In this document: one piece after another, positions 56,645-64,000 of the stretch
How the letters are laid out: each line of letters starts with the position of its first letter
Position numbering within the stretch: position 1 is the stretch's first letter
Source of the DNA: Shewanella sp. Arc9-LZ
GTDB taxonomy: Bacteria; Pseudomonadota; Gammaproteobacteria; Enterobacterales; Shewanellaceae
DNA: 64,000 nucleotides
Assembly: GCF_010092445.1 (NCBI RefSeq)
Contig: NZ_CP048031.1
Coordinates: forward strand, 3,410,001-3,474,000
Direction of reading: 5' to 3'
Program-made: the position numbers and the translations under genes
The notes under the pieces: generated by a model
What the model was told of the DNA's origin: nothing
The model's database searches: none
The model's input: only the letters and a program-made list of their open reading frames with translations

Positions 56645-57355
56645 TTAACCTAATCGGGTAATAAACTGACGAATATTCTCAATGGCATGATTAAGATTGC
56701 CCTCAAGGGTATAACCAGACGATTTTCGCGGTTGTAAACTATGGTCACCATCACCAATCCAACAGACTTCTGCATGTTCACCCAAAGCCCAATTGGGTAC
56801 TTGTTGAAGGTCGCCAAATTTATCGCGTTCACCTTGAACAATCAGCATCGGAATGGAATTGTGCTGAATAGGCGCAAGTCGTGGCTCTCCACCTTTGAGG
56901 GGAATAAATGGGTAGCCCAAACACACAATTGCACTAATTTTATTGGCAACATCGGTAATAAGGGGCTGTTGTAGTTGATGGTCTGAACTGGTCAATATCG
57001 CCGACATGCGACCGCCCATTGACTTACCCATTAAGATTATCCGCTGACAATTGATAAGACCAAGAGCCATTTTTTGTTGAATATCAAGCAGCACCTGTTC
57101 ATAGTGCGCAAGTAATTTAGGCGCACGGTCAGGCGGACGACGTTTACCATCTTGCATATTGGCTTGCATATACAAGAAATTAAATCGGTACACTTGATAG
57201 CCTTGAGCGATTAACTTATCGGTCATCGAAGTCATATATTGATGATGCATATTCGCACCAGCACCATGAGCAAAAACAATCAAGGTGTCACTTTTAGAAC
57301 CGTGCAAAAGAAAGTCTTCAGCTAATACTGGCGTATTATCCGGTAAGTAACTCAC
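56645..57355 (-). CDS. Alpha/beta hydrolase (KANL3/Tex30-like)
   Basis: About 236 aa. FAHGAGANMHHQYM near the N-terminus (oxyanion loop), nucleophile LMGKSMGGRMSAIL (Ser in GKSMGG), and the late pair VQGERDKFG and GDGDHSLQP (Asp and His). I start at the GTG at 57355 (VVSYLPDN, preceded by GAGGAG 7 bases before); the longer open frame reading overlaps gcvA by 80 bases. The remaining overlap with gcvA is 20 bases, implying coupling. Substrate unknown. Confidence 0.85.
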   Translation of the reverse strand: MSYLPDNTPVLAEDFLLHGSKSDTLIVFAHGAGANMHHQYMTSMTDKLIAQGYQVYRFNFLYMQANMQDGKRRPPDRAPKLLAHYEQVLLDIQQKMALGLINCQRIILMGKSMGGRMSAILTSSDHQLQQPLITDVANKISAIVCLGYPFIPLKGGEPRLAPIQHNSIPMLIVQGERDKFGDLQQVPNWALGEHAEVCWIGDGDHSLQPRKSSGYTLEGNLNHAIENIRQFITRLG

Positions 57356-58247
57356 TACGCGACTCCTCGGCAAACATATCGACCATCCACTCTCTAAAAG
57401 CTGAAATTTTACCAATCTCAGAATGGTTTTGCTGACACACTAAATAATAAGCATCTTTGCTCACCAGCACCTCAGAAAACGGACACACTAAGCGCCCTGC
57501 TTTGATATCGGGTCTTGCTAGTACGCTATATCCTAATGCCACACCTTGACCATGTGCAGCAGCTTGCAGCACTAATGAAGAATGGCTAAATATCGGCCCT
57601 TGATTGACATTGATGTCAGTGACGCCACATTGCCTAAACCATGCCTGCCAATCTTGGCGACTGGAATCATGTAATAGGGTATGGAGCTTTAAATCACTCG
57701 GTTGAATTAATGGCTTAGGGCCGTTAAGTAATAATGGTGAGCATACTGGAATCAGCACTTCATTACGCAGTTTATCCGCACGTAGTCCAGGCCAGTTACC
57801 TTGACCGTAATAAATCGCCACATCGACATCATCGGTTAACGAACTGGCATCACTGTCTACCGCTTTAATACGCACATCAATATCAGGATTTTTTTCGCTA
57901 AACTTAGCTAAACGAGGCACTAACCATTGAATAGCAAAACTCGGAGACATACTCACCGTTAACGATCCTACCGCGCTTCGGGCAAGCAGGCGATTAGTTG
58001 CCTCGCCGAGTTCAATAAAAATGTCTTTAATGTCCAGAAAATAGCTTTGGCCTTCTTCTGTTAACAATAATGATCTATTTTTACGTCTAAACAGTTTTAG
58101 CCCTAAAAAATCTTCTAATGCTTTAATTTGATGACTCACCGCAGCCTGAGTGACAAACAACTCTTCTGCGGCGCGGGTAAAGCTCAAATGTCGTGCTGCA
58201 GCTTCAAATGCTTTAACTGCATTCAAAGGAGGTAATCGTCTAGACAT
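57336..58247 (-). CDS. gcvA: LysR-family regulator, GcvA type
   Basis: A 303-aa LysR regulator. The N-terminal winged helix begins RRLPPLNAVKAFEAAARHLSF, followed by TRAAEELFVTQAAVSHQIKALE, very like GcvA, the glycine-cleavage activator. The start is the ATG at 58247; the TTG three codons earlier is less likely. The gcv operon is not in this window. The position upstream of the DUF423 gene and rlmM is the E. coli arrangement. Confidence 0.85.
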   Translation of the reverse strand: MSRRLPPLNAVKAFEAAARHLSFTRAAEELFVTQAAVSHQIKALEDFLGLKLFRRKNRSLLLTEEGQSYFLDIKDIFIELGEATNRLLARSAVGSLTVSMSPSFAIQWLVPRLAKFSEKNPDIDVRIKAVDSDASSLTDDVDVAIYYGQGNWPGLRADKLRNEVLIPVCSPLLLNGPKPLIQPSDLKLHTLLHDSSRQDWQAWFRQCGVTDINVNQGPIFSHSSLVLQAAAHGQGVALGYSVLARPDIKAGRLVCPFSEVLVSKDAYYLVCQQNHSEIGKISAFREWMVDMFAEESRSELLTG

Positions 58248-58426
58248 AGTGATCAATCTCTCGTTTTTTAATTAGTTTTTCTAATGATTATCGTTATTTT
58301 TTGTCGTTTGTAAAGAACACTGTGTTTGGTTAAATTAGCATCATTGAAAATACAGTTGGACAATCTCTACGATGTTACTGGGATAGTCCGGCAAATGTGA
58401 CTTATTAGCCTGGAGGCTCATCCCCT

Positions 58427-58651
58427 ATGTTCAACCTAAACACTATTTTTGCAGTCGCACTATTATCTATATTGGGTTTATCTTCTGCTCAAGCGACTGA
58501 ACTAGAACCTATCGATATGATCGATTTACATGCTGAATTATCACAAAGCATTGAAGCGATGCAAATTGATATCAATAATGATGTTAACAGCATTTTAATT
58601 GCTGACAATGATGAACAACAAAAAACTTCAGAAGTGGTTCAAGCTAACTAG
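58427..58651 (+). CDS. Small exported protein, 74 aa, unknown function
   Basis: Signal peptide MFNLNTIFAVALLSILGLSSAQA (23 residues) and an acidic mature part of 51 residues rich in Asp, Glu and Gln. TGGAGG precedes the ATG and a terminator follows, so it looks like a real transcription unit. No Cys and no known motif. Confidence 0.7.
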   Translation: MFNLNTIFAVALLSILGLSSAQATELEPIDMIDLHAELSQSIEAMQIDINNDVNSILIADNDEQQKTSEVVQAN

Positions 58652-58683
58652 AGCTAGCTCATCTTAAGCACGTTACTGAGACA

Positions 58684-58714
58684 ATAAAAAACCGCATTAA
58701 ATGCGGTTTTTTAT
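58684..58714 (+). terminator. Terminator after the 74-aa gene
   Basis: AAAAAACCGCATT and AATGCGGTTTTTT form a perfect stem with a very short loop and a T run. Confidence 0.9.
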
Positions 58715-58810
58715 TGTCTGTGATTCATCTCACTCAAAGCGTATTACTGTTTAAGCTCACTGCCACAACTAACACTAACGTGGATAAATCCCTAAAAATA
58801 GACCAAAGTC

Positions 58811-58834
58811 ACGACACCGCAAAGACGGTGTCGT
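58811..58834. repeat. Perfect hairpin downstream of thiI
   Basis: ACGACACCG and CGGTGTCGT pair over 9 bp around a 6-base loop, just beyond the thiI stop. There is no T run directly after it on the minus strand, so it may be a weak terminator or an RNA-stabilising 3' hairpin. Confidence 0.6.
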
Positions 58835-58843
58835 TTCGACGGC

Positions 58844-60298
58844 TTAAGGGCGATACACTTTAACGTTAGTATAGCCCTTTTCAACAAGATATAAGGCTTG
58901 CAGCTTACTCATTACGCCACGATCGCAATATAACAAATACGTTTTAGACTTATCTAAATCGGCAAATTGGGTGGCTAACTTAAAGAATGGAATCGCTTTA
59001 ACCATTACATTATCAATTAATAATGGGCTACGTTCTTCTTCTTCAGGTGCACGAACATCAATAATTATTTCGCCAGAAGCGACATCGTTAACCGTTTCGG
59101 TCTCGGTCACTTGTTGGTTCATTTCAGCTTCAATATCGCGAATATCCATTACCACTGCAGATGCAACCACACGGTCGATTAAATCTTCAGAGAATTTAAG
59201 CTCTTCGGCTTCAACCTTCGATAATACCGCTTTAACCGTAGGTTTTTGTGAAATAACACCACAATACTCGGGAATAGATTTAGCAAAATCTTCAGTGCCA
59301 ATAATACGGCTCTGATTAATAATATCTTGTTTGTCCATTGCGATAAGCGGGCGTAAAATCAATAAATCGGTGCTGCGATCGATAACATTTAGATTCGTCA
59401 GTGTTTGGCTAGATACTTGACCTAAGCTCTCACCTGTCACTAGTGCTTGAATACCGTATTTGTCAGCAATACGTGTTGCTGCTCGCATCATTACACGCTT
59501 AAGTACCACCCCCATCTGACCGTTATCAATACGCTCTAAAATCTCTTCAACTACAGGCTCAAATGGCACCGACACAAAACGTACTTTGTGAGACTCACCG
59601 TACTTCTTCCATAGATGGTAAGCGACTTGCTTAACGCCAATTTCGTGCTGAGCGCCACCTAAATTAAAGAAACAGTAATGGGTACGAGCGCCTTTTTTAA
59701 TAAACTGAAAACTCGACACACCAGAATCGAAACCGCCCGAAATAAGCGACAACACATCTTCTTGGGTCGCCATCGGAAAACCACCCAAACCTTGAATACG
59801 ACGCTCAACCATGTAAAGCTTATCTTGATTGATTTCAAGATTAACGGTCACGTCAGGGTCTTTAAGTTTTACCCCTAGCGCCTCAGTGTGTTGATTTAAT
59901 CCGCCACCGACATAACGCTCAACATCAATTGAATTAAAGTCGTGATTACCAGAACGTTTTACGCGGACACAAAAAGTTTTACCGGCAATTTCATCGCGGT
60001 ACTTTGGTAAAGCTTGCTGATAAATATGATCGATTGAATCAAAAGTATACTCACTCACTTGCACCACGTGAGCAATACCTGGAATACACGCTAGTCGCTC
60101 TGCAAAAACATCACATAACTGCGGTTTATCGCTCGGTACTTGCACGATGATACGATCGTATAAGCGTTGTACTTTTGCACCTTCATCCACATTTTTAAGC
60201 ACATTACGTATATTAGTTTCAAGCATTTTGGTAAAGCGCATTCTTACCGACTTGCTCTTCATCATAATTTCAGGGTACAGCTTTACAATAAACTTCAT
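58844..60298 (-). CDS. thiI: tRNA 4-thiouridine sulfurtransferase with rhodanese domain
   Basis: A 484-aa ThiI. THUMP domain (about residues 60-165), PP-loop [15 protein letters not shown] (about 181-195), the disulfide-forming Cys in IPEYCGVIS, and a C-terminal rhodanese domain with persulfide Cys in [14 protein letters not shown]. It makes s4U8 in tRNA and supplies sulfur for thiamine. The start is the ATG at 60298 ([11 protein letters not shown]), after GGAC. Confidence 0.95.
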   Translation of the reverse strand: MKFIVKLYPEIMMKSKSVRMRFTKMLETNIRNVLKNVDEGAKVQRLYDRIIVQVPSDKPQLCDVFAERLACIPGIAHVVQVSEYTFDSIDHIYQQALPKYRDEIAGKTFCVRVKRSGNHDFNSIDVERYVGGGLNQHTEALGVKLKDPDVTVNLEINQDKLYMVERRIQGLGGFPMATQEDVLSLISGGFDSGVSSFQFIKKGARTHYCFFNLGGAQHEIGVKQVAYHLWKKYGESHKVRFVSVPFEPVVEEILERIDNGQMGVVLKRVMMRAATRIADKYGIQALVTGESLGQVSSQTLTNLNVIDRSTDLLILRPLIAMDKQDIINQSRIIGTEDFAKSIPEYCGVISQKPTVKAVLSKVEAEELKFSEDLIDRVVASAVVMDIRDIEAEMNQQVTETETVNDVASGEIIIDVRAPEEEERSPLLIDNVMVKAIPFFKLATQFADLDKSKTYLLYCDRGVMSKLQALYLVEKGYTNVKVYRP

Positions 60299-60549
60299 GG
60301 GGCGTCCACAGGTGTCACCATCAAATAGCACTACACTCGGTTTTGCTAAATAAAAAAGACAGTAATACCTTGATAATAAATTAAAAAAACAGCACAGCTC
60401 TATTTTCTAGATGTGTATATAATCCAGTCGATAGCATAACGTATGCAATAATTCGTCGATTATACCAAATGATGCCTATTAACCAAACATATTCACTTTT
60501 TTATCTGTTATTTGTTAGTAAAAGCGCTGTAAGGCACATTTATAAAACA
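60299..60549. other. Intergenic stretch between thiI start and pomB end
   Basis: AT-rich stretch upstream of thiI with its promoter on the minus strand. No gene is seen. Confidence 0.5.
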
Positions 60550-60590
60550 AAAAAGCGCAATCTCTTTAACTTGTAGAGATTGCGCTTATC
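60550..60590 (-). terminator. Terminator after pomB
   Basis: On the minus strand AAGCGCAATCTCT and AGAGATTGCGCTT form a perfect 13-bp stem with a T run, 14 bases after the pomB stop. Confidence 0.9.
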
Positions 60591-60603
60591 TTTTGATGGC
60601 AAA

Positions 60604-61530
60604 CTATTGAGTTACAATTATTTCATTCGACTCTTTCGCTTTGCCTTGTTCGATAGAGATTTCTACCCGGCGGTTTCGAGCCTGATTTTCAATAGAATCA
60701 TTGGCGATTAATGGTCGATTAGACGCCTCGCCAACCACTTTCATCCTTGATTCATCAAAACCAGAAACTCTTCTTAATTCATGAGCCACAGCCACAGCTC
60801 GTTGGCTTGATAGTTCCCAGTTTGAACTGTAAAGCTCATTATTGATATCAGCACCATCAGTGTGACCCGACACCGTAATTATCCCAGGGACATCTTTTAA
60901 TAATTCACCAATTGAGCGCACAATAGGTTTGAACTTAGGTTGTAAAAAGCCTGAGCCCGAAGCAAAAGAGCCCTTCTCACGGATACGGATAATAATTTGT
61001 TGGCCTAAAGATTCAATTTCAATGGCGCCATCGACAATTTCTTCATTGAGTTTTTCAGCCATTTTTTTAACTTGATCATTAATGTTTTCTTGCGAAGAGG
61101 CAGCGTCTTTTTTAACGGCTTCAGCTTCTTGTTGCGCTGTTGCGGCTGCATTGCCACCGCGTTGCTCACCATTCTGTTTTTGAGTCCCACCCGCGCTGTC
61201 TTCTTCACCCGCCTGATATTCTATCGTCGGTTGAGTCATTTCATTGGTTTGTTGATTAATGATCTCTATTGGGGTGGGATCGGGGCGACCTGGGCGGAAT
61301 TCAAGCGCAATAACAGATGTCCCCTTAGGAATGTCTTTTACTTCAACTTTGTTTTGTACCCCGAATGCATACTTCATTGAACCAGCGATTTGTTTAAACT
61401 TCATCACGTCCATTTCAGAGAACGCTAACAACAACACGAAGAAACACATCAGCAACGACATTAAGTCTGCGAATGTGGCAAGCCACATAGGGGCGCCAGC
61501 GGGTGGACAATCACACTTGGCCTTAGCCAT
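60604..61530 (-). CDS. pomB: Flagellar stator protein PomB
   Basis: A 308-aa MotB/PomB-type protein. A single membrane helix with the ion-binding Asp22 in WLATFADLMSLLMCFFVLL, a linker with low-complexity GGTQKQNGEQRGGN, and an OmpA-like peptidoglycan-binding domain (TVSGHTDGADINNELYSSNW, NRRVEISIE). The pair with PomA drives the motor with Na+. It starts 4 bases after pomA. Confidence 0.93.
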   Translation of the reverse strand: MAKAKCDCPPAGAPMWLATFADLMSLLMCFFVLLLAFSEMDVMKFKQIAGSMKYAFGVQNKVEVKDIPKGTSVIALEFRPGRPDPTPIEIINQQTNEMTQPTIEYQAGEEDSAGGTQKQNGEQRGGNAAATAQQEAEAVKKDAASSQENINDQVKKMAEKLNEEIVDGAIEIESLGQQIIIRIREKGSFASGSGFLQPKFKPIVRSIGELLKDVPGIITVSGHTDGADINNELYSSNWELSSQRAVAVAHELRRVSGFDESRMKVVGEASNRPLIANDSIENQARNRRVEISIEQGKAKESNEIIVTQ

Positions 61531-61533
61531 GAG

Positions 61534-62301
61534 TTACTCTCCGTCCGTTGTATCGATTTTTCGCACACTTTCAGCCAAATAGTTCTTCAAAAAGCCTTCA
61601 ATAACCCGTGGATTCTGTCCATCTTGAATCGCTAATACTGCATCCATAATTAAATTACGATTAAGCAATTCTTCGTTCATTCGTAATGATAATTTATCCG
61701 CCATCGGGATGGCGATCATGTTGGCAATTACCGCGCCGTAAAGAGTCGTTAACAATGCCACTGCCATTGAAGGTCCAATAGACTTTGGATCGTCCATGTT
61801 AGATAGCATCGCCACTAAACCAACTAAAGTACCAATCATGCCCATTGCAGGTGCCACATCGCCCATGGCTTTAAAAATACCCACCCCTGTTTTGTGGCGT
61901 TCTTCAGTTAATGCGATGTCTTTTTCTAATGCGTTGCGCACCACATCACCGTCATGGCCATCAACTAACATATCAACGGCTTTTTGCATAAAGGTGTTGG
62001 TAATAACCGCTTCTTCTAATGCTAAAAAACCGCCTTTACGGGCAGCATCAGCCATGGTGACAGCTTGTTCTATCAAGTCTTCAGGTTTATCTAATTTAAA
62101 CATGAAGGCTTTCATACCAATCTTTATTGAACCTAAAAATTGCTTTAGGTTAAATTTCATCATCACCACAAATAAAGAGCCTGCCACAACAATCAAAATT
62201 GACGGTACATCGATAAATAATCCGATACCACCACTGGTGATCATCGCACCAATAATAAATGCAAAAGCACCGATAATACCTATTAGGGTAGCTAAATCCA
62301 C
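61534..62301 (-). CDS. pomA: Flagellar stator protein PomA
   Basis: A 255-aa MotA/PomA family protein with four membrane helices, beginning MDLATLIGIIGAFAFIIGAMITSGG and with the conserved GLFIDVPSILIVVAGSLFVV; the late helices hold GDVAPAMGMIGTLVGLVAML. PomA-type (not MotA-type) features suggest Na+ as coupling ion. First gene of pomAB. Confidence 0.93.
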   Translation of the reverse strand: MDLATLIGIIGAFAFIIGAMITSGGIGLFIDVPSILIVVAGSLFVVMMKFNLKQFLGSIKIGMKAFMFKLDKPEDLIEQAVTMADAARKGGFLALEEAVITNTFMQKAVDMLVDGHDGDVVRNALEKDIALTEERHKTGVGIFKAMGDVAPAMGMIGTLVGLVAMLSNMDDPKSIGPSMAVALLTTLYGAVIANMIAIPMADKLSLRMNEELLNRNLIMDAVLAIQDGQNPRVIEGFLKNYLAESVRKIDTTDGE

Positions 62302-62639
62302 AACCTCTCCTCAATCGCAGTCATTATGCTGCTTATTTGTGCTACTTTCATCGTGCTGTTAGCGCACGTTATATGACCCGAATAATCCGACAGCATTTTG
62401 TGTTAATAACAACGCCCATCGTTATGTATTACAGCAAAAGTTTCAATACTATTTTTGCTAGCAAATTTAAATCATGACTTGTTATCGGACAAACTTGGCT
62501 CAAGTTTAGCTTGTTTTTGTACATTCTAAACAAAATTCAATAACAAAGCGTGCTGTTGAGCAAATAACCAGCGACTGTATTTGACCGATACGCTGGGCTG
62601 ATATACCTTGTCACACGCTGAATGAAAGGAATATTACTC
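62302..62639. other. Divergent intergenic region pomA / xseB
   Basis: 338 bases with promoters for both directions; nothing else recognised. Confidence 0.5.
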
Positions 62640-62876
62640 GTGGCTAAAAAACCTGAAAATCTCAGTTTTGAACAATCATTAACTGAACTTGAAACCATTG
62701 TTGCTCATTTGGAGCAAGGTGAAGTGTCGCTGGATGATGCACTTAAGCAGTTTGAGCGTGGCATTAAGTTAGTACGTCAAAGCCAAGCAAAACTTGAGCA
62801 AGCACAGCAAAAAGTCTCTATCTTATTAAATGAAGATGATGCCGAATTAGCGTCGTTCACTGTAGAAAGTGAATAA
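62640..62876 (+). CDS. xseB: Exodeoxyribonuclease VII small subunit
   Basis: A 78-aa protein beginning VAKKPENLSFEQSLTELETIV, with LEQGEVSLDDALKQFERGI, typical of XseB. A GTG at 62640 is chosen because AAAGGA lies about 9 bases before it and the family starts here; an ATG six codons earlier lacks spacing. It opens the xseB-ispA-dxs cluster. Confidence 0.92.
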   Translation: MAKKPENLSFEQSLTELETIVAHLEQGEVSLDDALKQFERGIKLVRQSQAKLEQAQQKVSILLNEDDAELASFTVESE

Positions 62877-62915
62877 TCGTCAACATAGTGTGTATTAAAT
62901 AATAGGTCTTGATAC

Positions 62916-63797
62916 GTGTTAGCTGAAGCAATAACAACATACCAAAATCGCGTTAATGGTATTCTTAACCAACATTTAACGCTGCTCGATGACGCTGCAC
63001 CAGATTTAAAAGCAGCGATGCTCCATGGTGCGCTATTGGGTGGGAAACGCATAAGACCATTTTTGGTCTACAGTGTAGGTGACATGCTCGGTGTCAATAT
63101 CAATGCACTTGATAAAGCCGCGGCTGCTATTGAGTGTATTCATGCCTATTCATTAATACACGATGACTTACCGGCAATGGATAACGATGCACTTCGTCGT
63201 GGCCAACCAACTGTTCATATTGCATTTGACGAAGCCACCGCGATTTTAGCCGGTGATGCGTTGCAAACATTGGCTTTTGAAATTATCACAGCCCCTTGTA
63301 ATGACTTACATCCGAAGCAACAACTGGCGATGGTCAGAGTACTCGCAAAAGCTTCAGGGTATCAAGGTATGTGCGGTGGGCAGGCGATTGATCTGAGTGC
63401 AACAGATCACAGTATAAATTTAGACCGATTAACCGAATTACATAATAAAAAAACCGGAGCGTTAATCAGTTGTGCGGTTGAGCTTGCCTTAATCGCTGCT
63501 GACGTACCCGATGAGCATTATAAATTAATGATGAAATATGCCCATACGCTTGGGCTAGCTTTTCAAGTGCAAGATGATATTTTAGATATTACTGCTAGCA
63601 CCGAAGAGCTAGGCAAACCACAAGGCAGCGATCAGCAATCGAATAAAAGCACGTTCCCGAAACTATTGGGTCTCGATGGTGCCAAAGCCTGTGCAGAACA
63701 ACTAATACAAGATGCACTATCAGCGCTGACTAAATTACCATACAATAGCCAGTTAATTGCAGACTTCGCCCACTACATTATTGAGCGAAGATTATAA
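62916..63797 (+). CDS. ispA: Farnesyl diphosphate synthase
   Basis: A 293-aa prenyltransferase. First Asp-rich motif [14 protein letters not shown] (about residues 84-97), second motif QDDILD, and GGKRIRPFL near residue 43. It condenses IPP with DMAPP and GPP. The GTG at 62916 is used, after AGGTCTT; TTG one codon later is possible. 39 bases after xseB. Confidence 0.94.
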   Translation: MLAEAITTYQNRVNGILNQHLTLLDDAAPDLKAAMLHGALLGGKRIRPFLVYSVGDMLGVNINALDKAAAAIECIHAYSLIHDDLPAMDNDALRRGQPTVHIAFDEATAILAGDALQTLAFEIITAPCNDLHPKQQLAMVRVLAKASGYQGMCGGQAIDLSATDHSINLDRLTELHNKKTGALISCAVELALIAADVPDEHYKLMMKYAHTLGLAFQVQDDILDITASTEELGKPQGSDQQSNKSTFPKLLGLDGAKACAEQLIQDALSALTKLPYNSQLIADFAHYIIERRL

Positions 63798-63819
63798 TAA
63801 AGAGTCAGACAATCTCGCT

Positions 63820-64000
63820 ATGAGCTTCGATATTTCTAAATTTCCAGTACTAGCGAAAGCTAATACACCAGAAGAATTAAGGAAGTTACCTCAAGGTTTA
63901 CTTCCTCAAGTGTCTGATGAACTCAGACAGTTCTTACTTCAGTCTGTTGCTATTTCTAGCGGACATTTTGCTTCTGGCTTAGGCACAGTTGAATTAACTG
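63820..64000 (+). CDS. dxs: 1-deoxy-D-xylulose-5-phosphate synthase (5' part only)
   Basis: About the first 60 residues: [40 protein letters not shown] start and the thiamine-dependent [14 protein letters not shown]. It continues past base 64000. Begins 22 bases after ispA; supplies the isoprenoid pathway used by IspA. Confidence 0.93.
   Translation, partial: MSFDISKFPVLAKANTPEELRKLPQGLLPQVSDELRQFLLQSVAISSGHFASGLGTVELT

Noticed and set aside
61796..62362. 188-codon open frame antisense to pomA
   Set aside because: It mirrors pomA, with composition typical of an antisense reading of a membrane protein gene; no ribosome-binding site.

Overview
The window looks like chromosomal DNA of a marine gammaproteobacterium of the genus Shewanella. 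It is AT-leaning, and its gene orders match that genus: liuBCAE-scoAB, pstS-phoR-phoB-porin, rcsF-trmO-acyltransferase-proS, pomAB beside xseB-ispA-dxs, and rlmM-DUF423-gcvA. The assignment rests on gene content and order only. I see no prophage, CRISPR array, integron or tRNA/rRNA gene. Most of the window is core metabolism, with one unusual accessory-looking stretch at about 29.1-34.6 kb.

Layout. 1-5968: leucine catabolism (liuB 3' part, liuC, liuA, liuE) followed by a CoA-transferase pair, so leucine carbon ends as acetyl-CoA and acetoacetate. 6108-9110: UspE-like protein, CPA2 cation/proton antiporter, TlpA-like thioredoxin. 9495-16030: acyl-CoA dehydrogenase, thymidine kinase, an NhaC-family transporter behind a lysine riboswitch, and etfBA. 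The dehydrogenase and etfBA share a similar palindromic upstream site, which fits joint control of fatty and branched-chain acid oxidation. 16466-20985: H-NS, RcsF, TrmO, hexapeptide acyltransferase, ProS. 21052-25468: histidine kinase plus REC/HD-GYP protein, and a patatin-like phospholipase. 25744-29077: NlpE-like lipoprotein, a decayed rmlD-like remnant, a 56-aa protein, MgtE, glutathione peroxidase.

29.1-34.6 kb: a gene-poor stretch with four copies of a tandem repeat of about 574 bp (30182-32271). Each copy carries an apparent small RNA of about 100 nt ending in a strong intrinsic terminator. Copies are separated by a long inverted repeat, a promoter, and a 53-54 codon frame kept open in three copies. 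Two diverged relatives of the RNA lie at 29401 and 34483. A MITE-like element has inserted into the first unit. This is the best candidate here for an undescribed system.

32309-41211: M1 aminopeptidase, then the phosphate-starvation cluster (pstS with two Pho boxes, phoR, phoB, porin), rdgC and a GST-like protein. 41212-41613: cluster of palindromes. 41614-54800: M61 peptidase, a TPR protein with a degenerate GGDEF domain next to an active-looking diguanylate cyclase, ppnN-xni, a DUF3192 protein, a large S9 peptidase and NAD-type isocitrate dehydrogenase. 54903-64000: rlmM, DUF423, alpha/beta hydrolase, gcvA, a small exported protein, thiI, pomAB (sodium-driven flagellar stator), xseB, ispA and the start of dxs.
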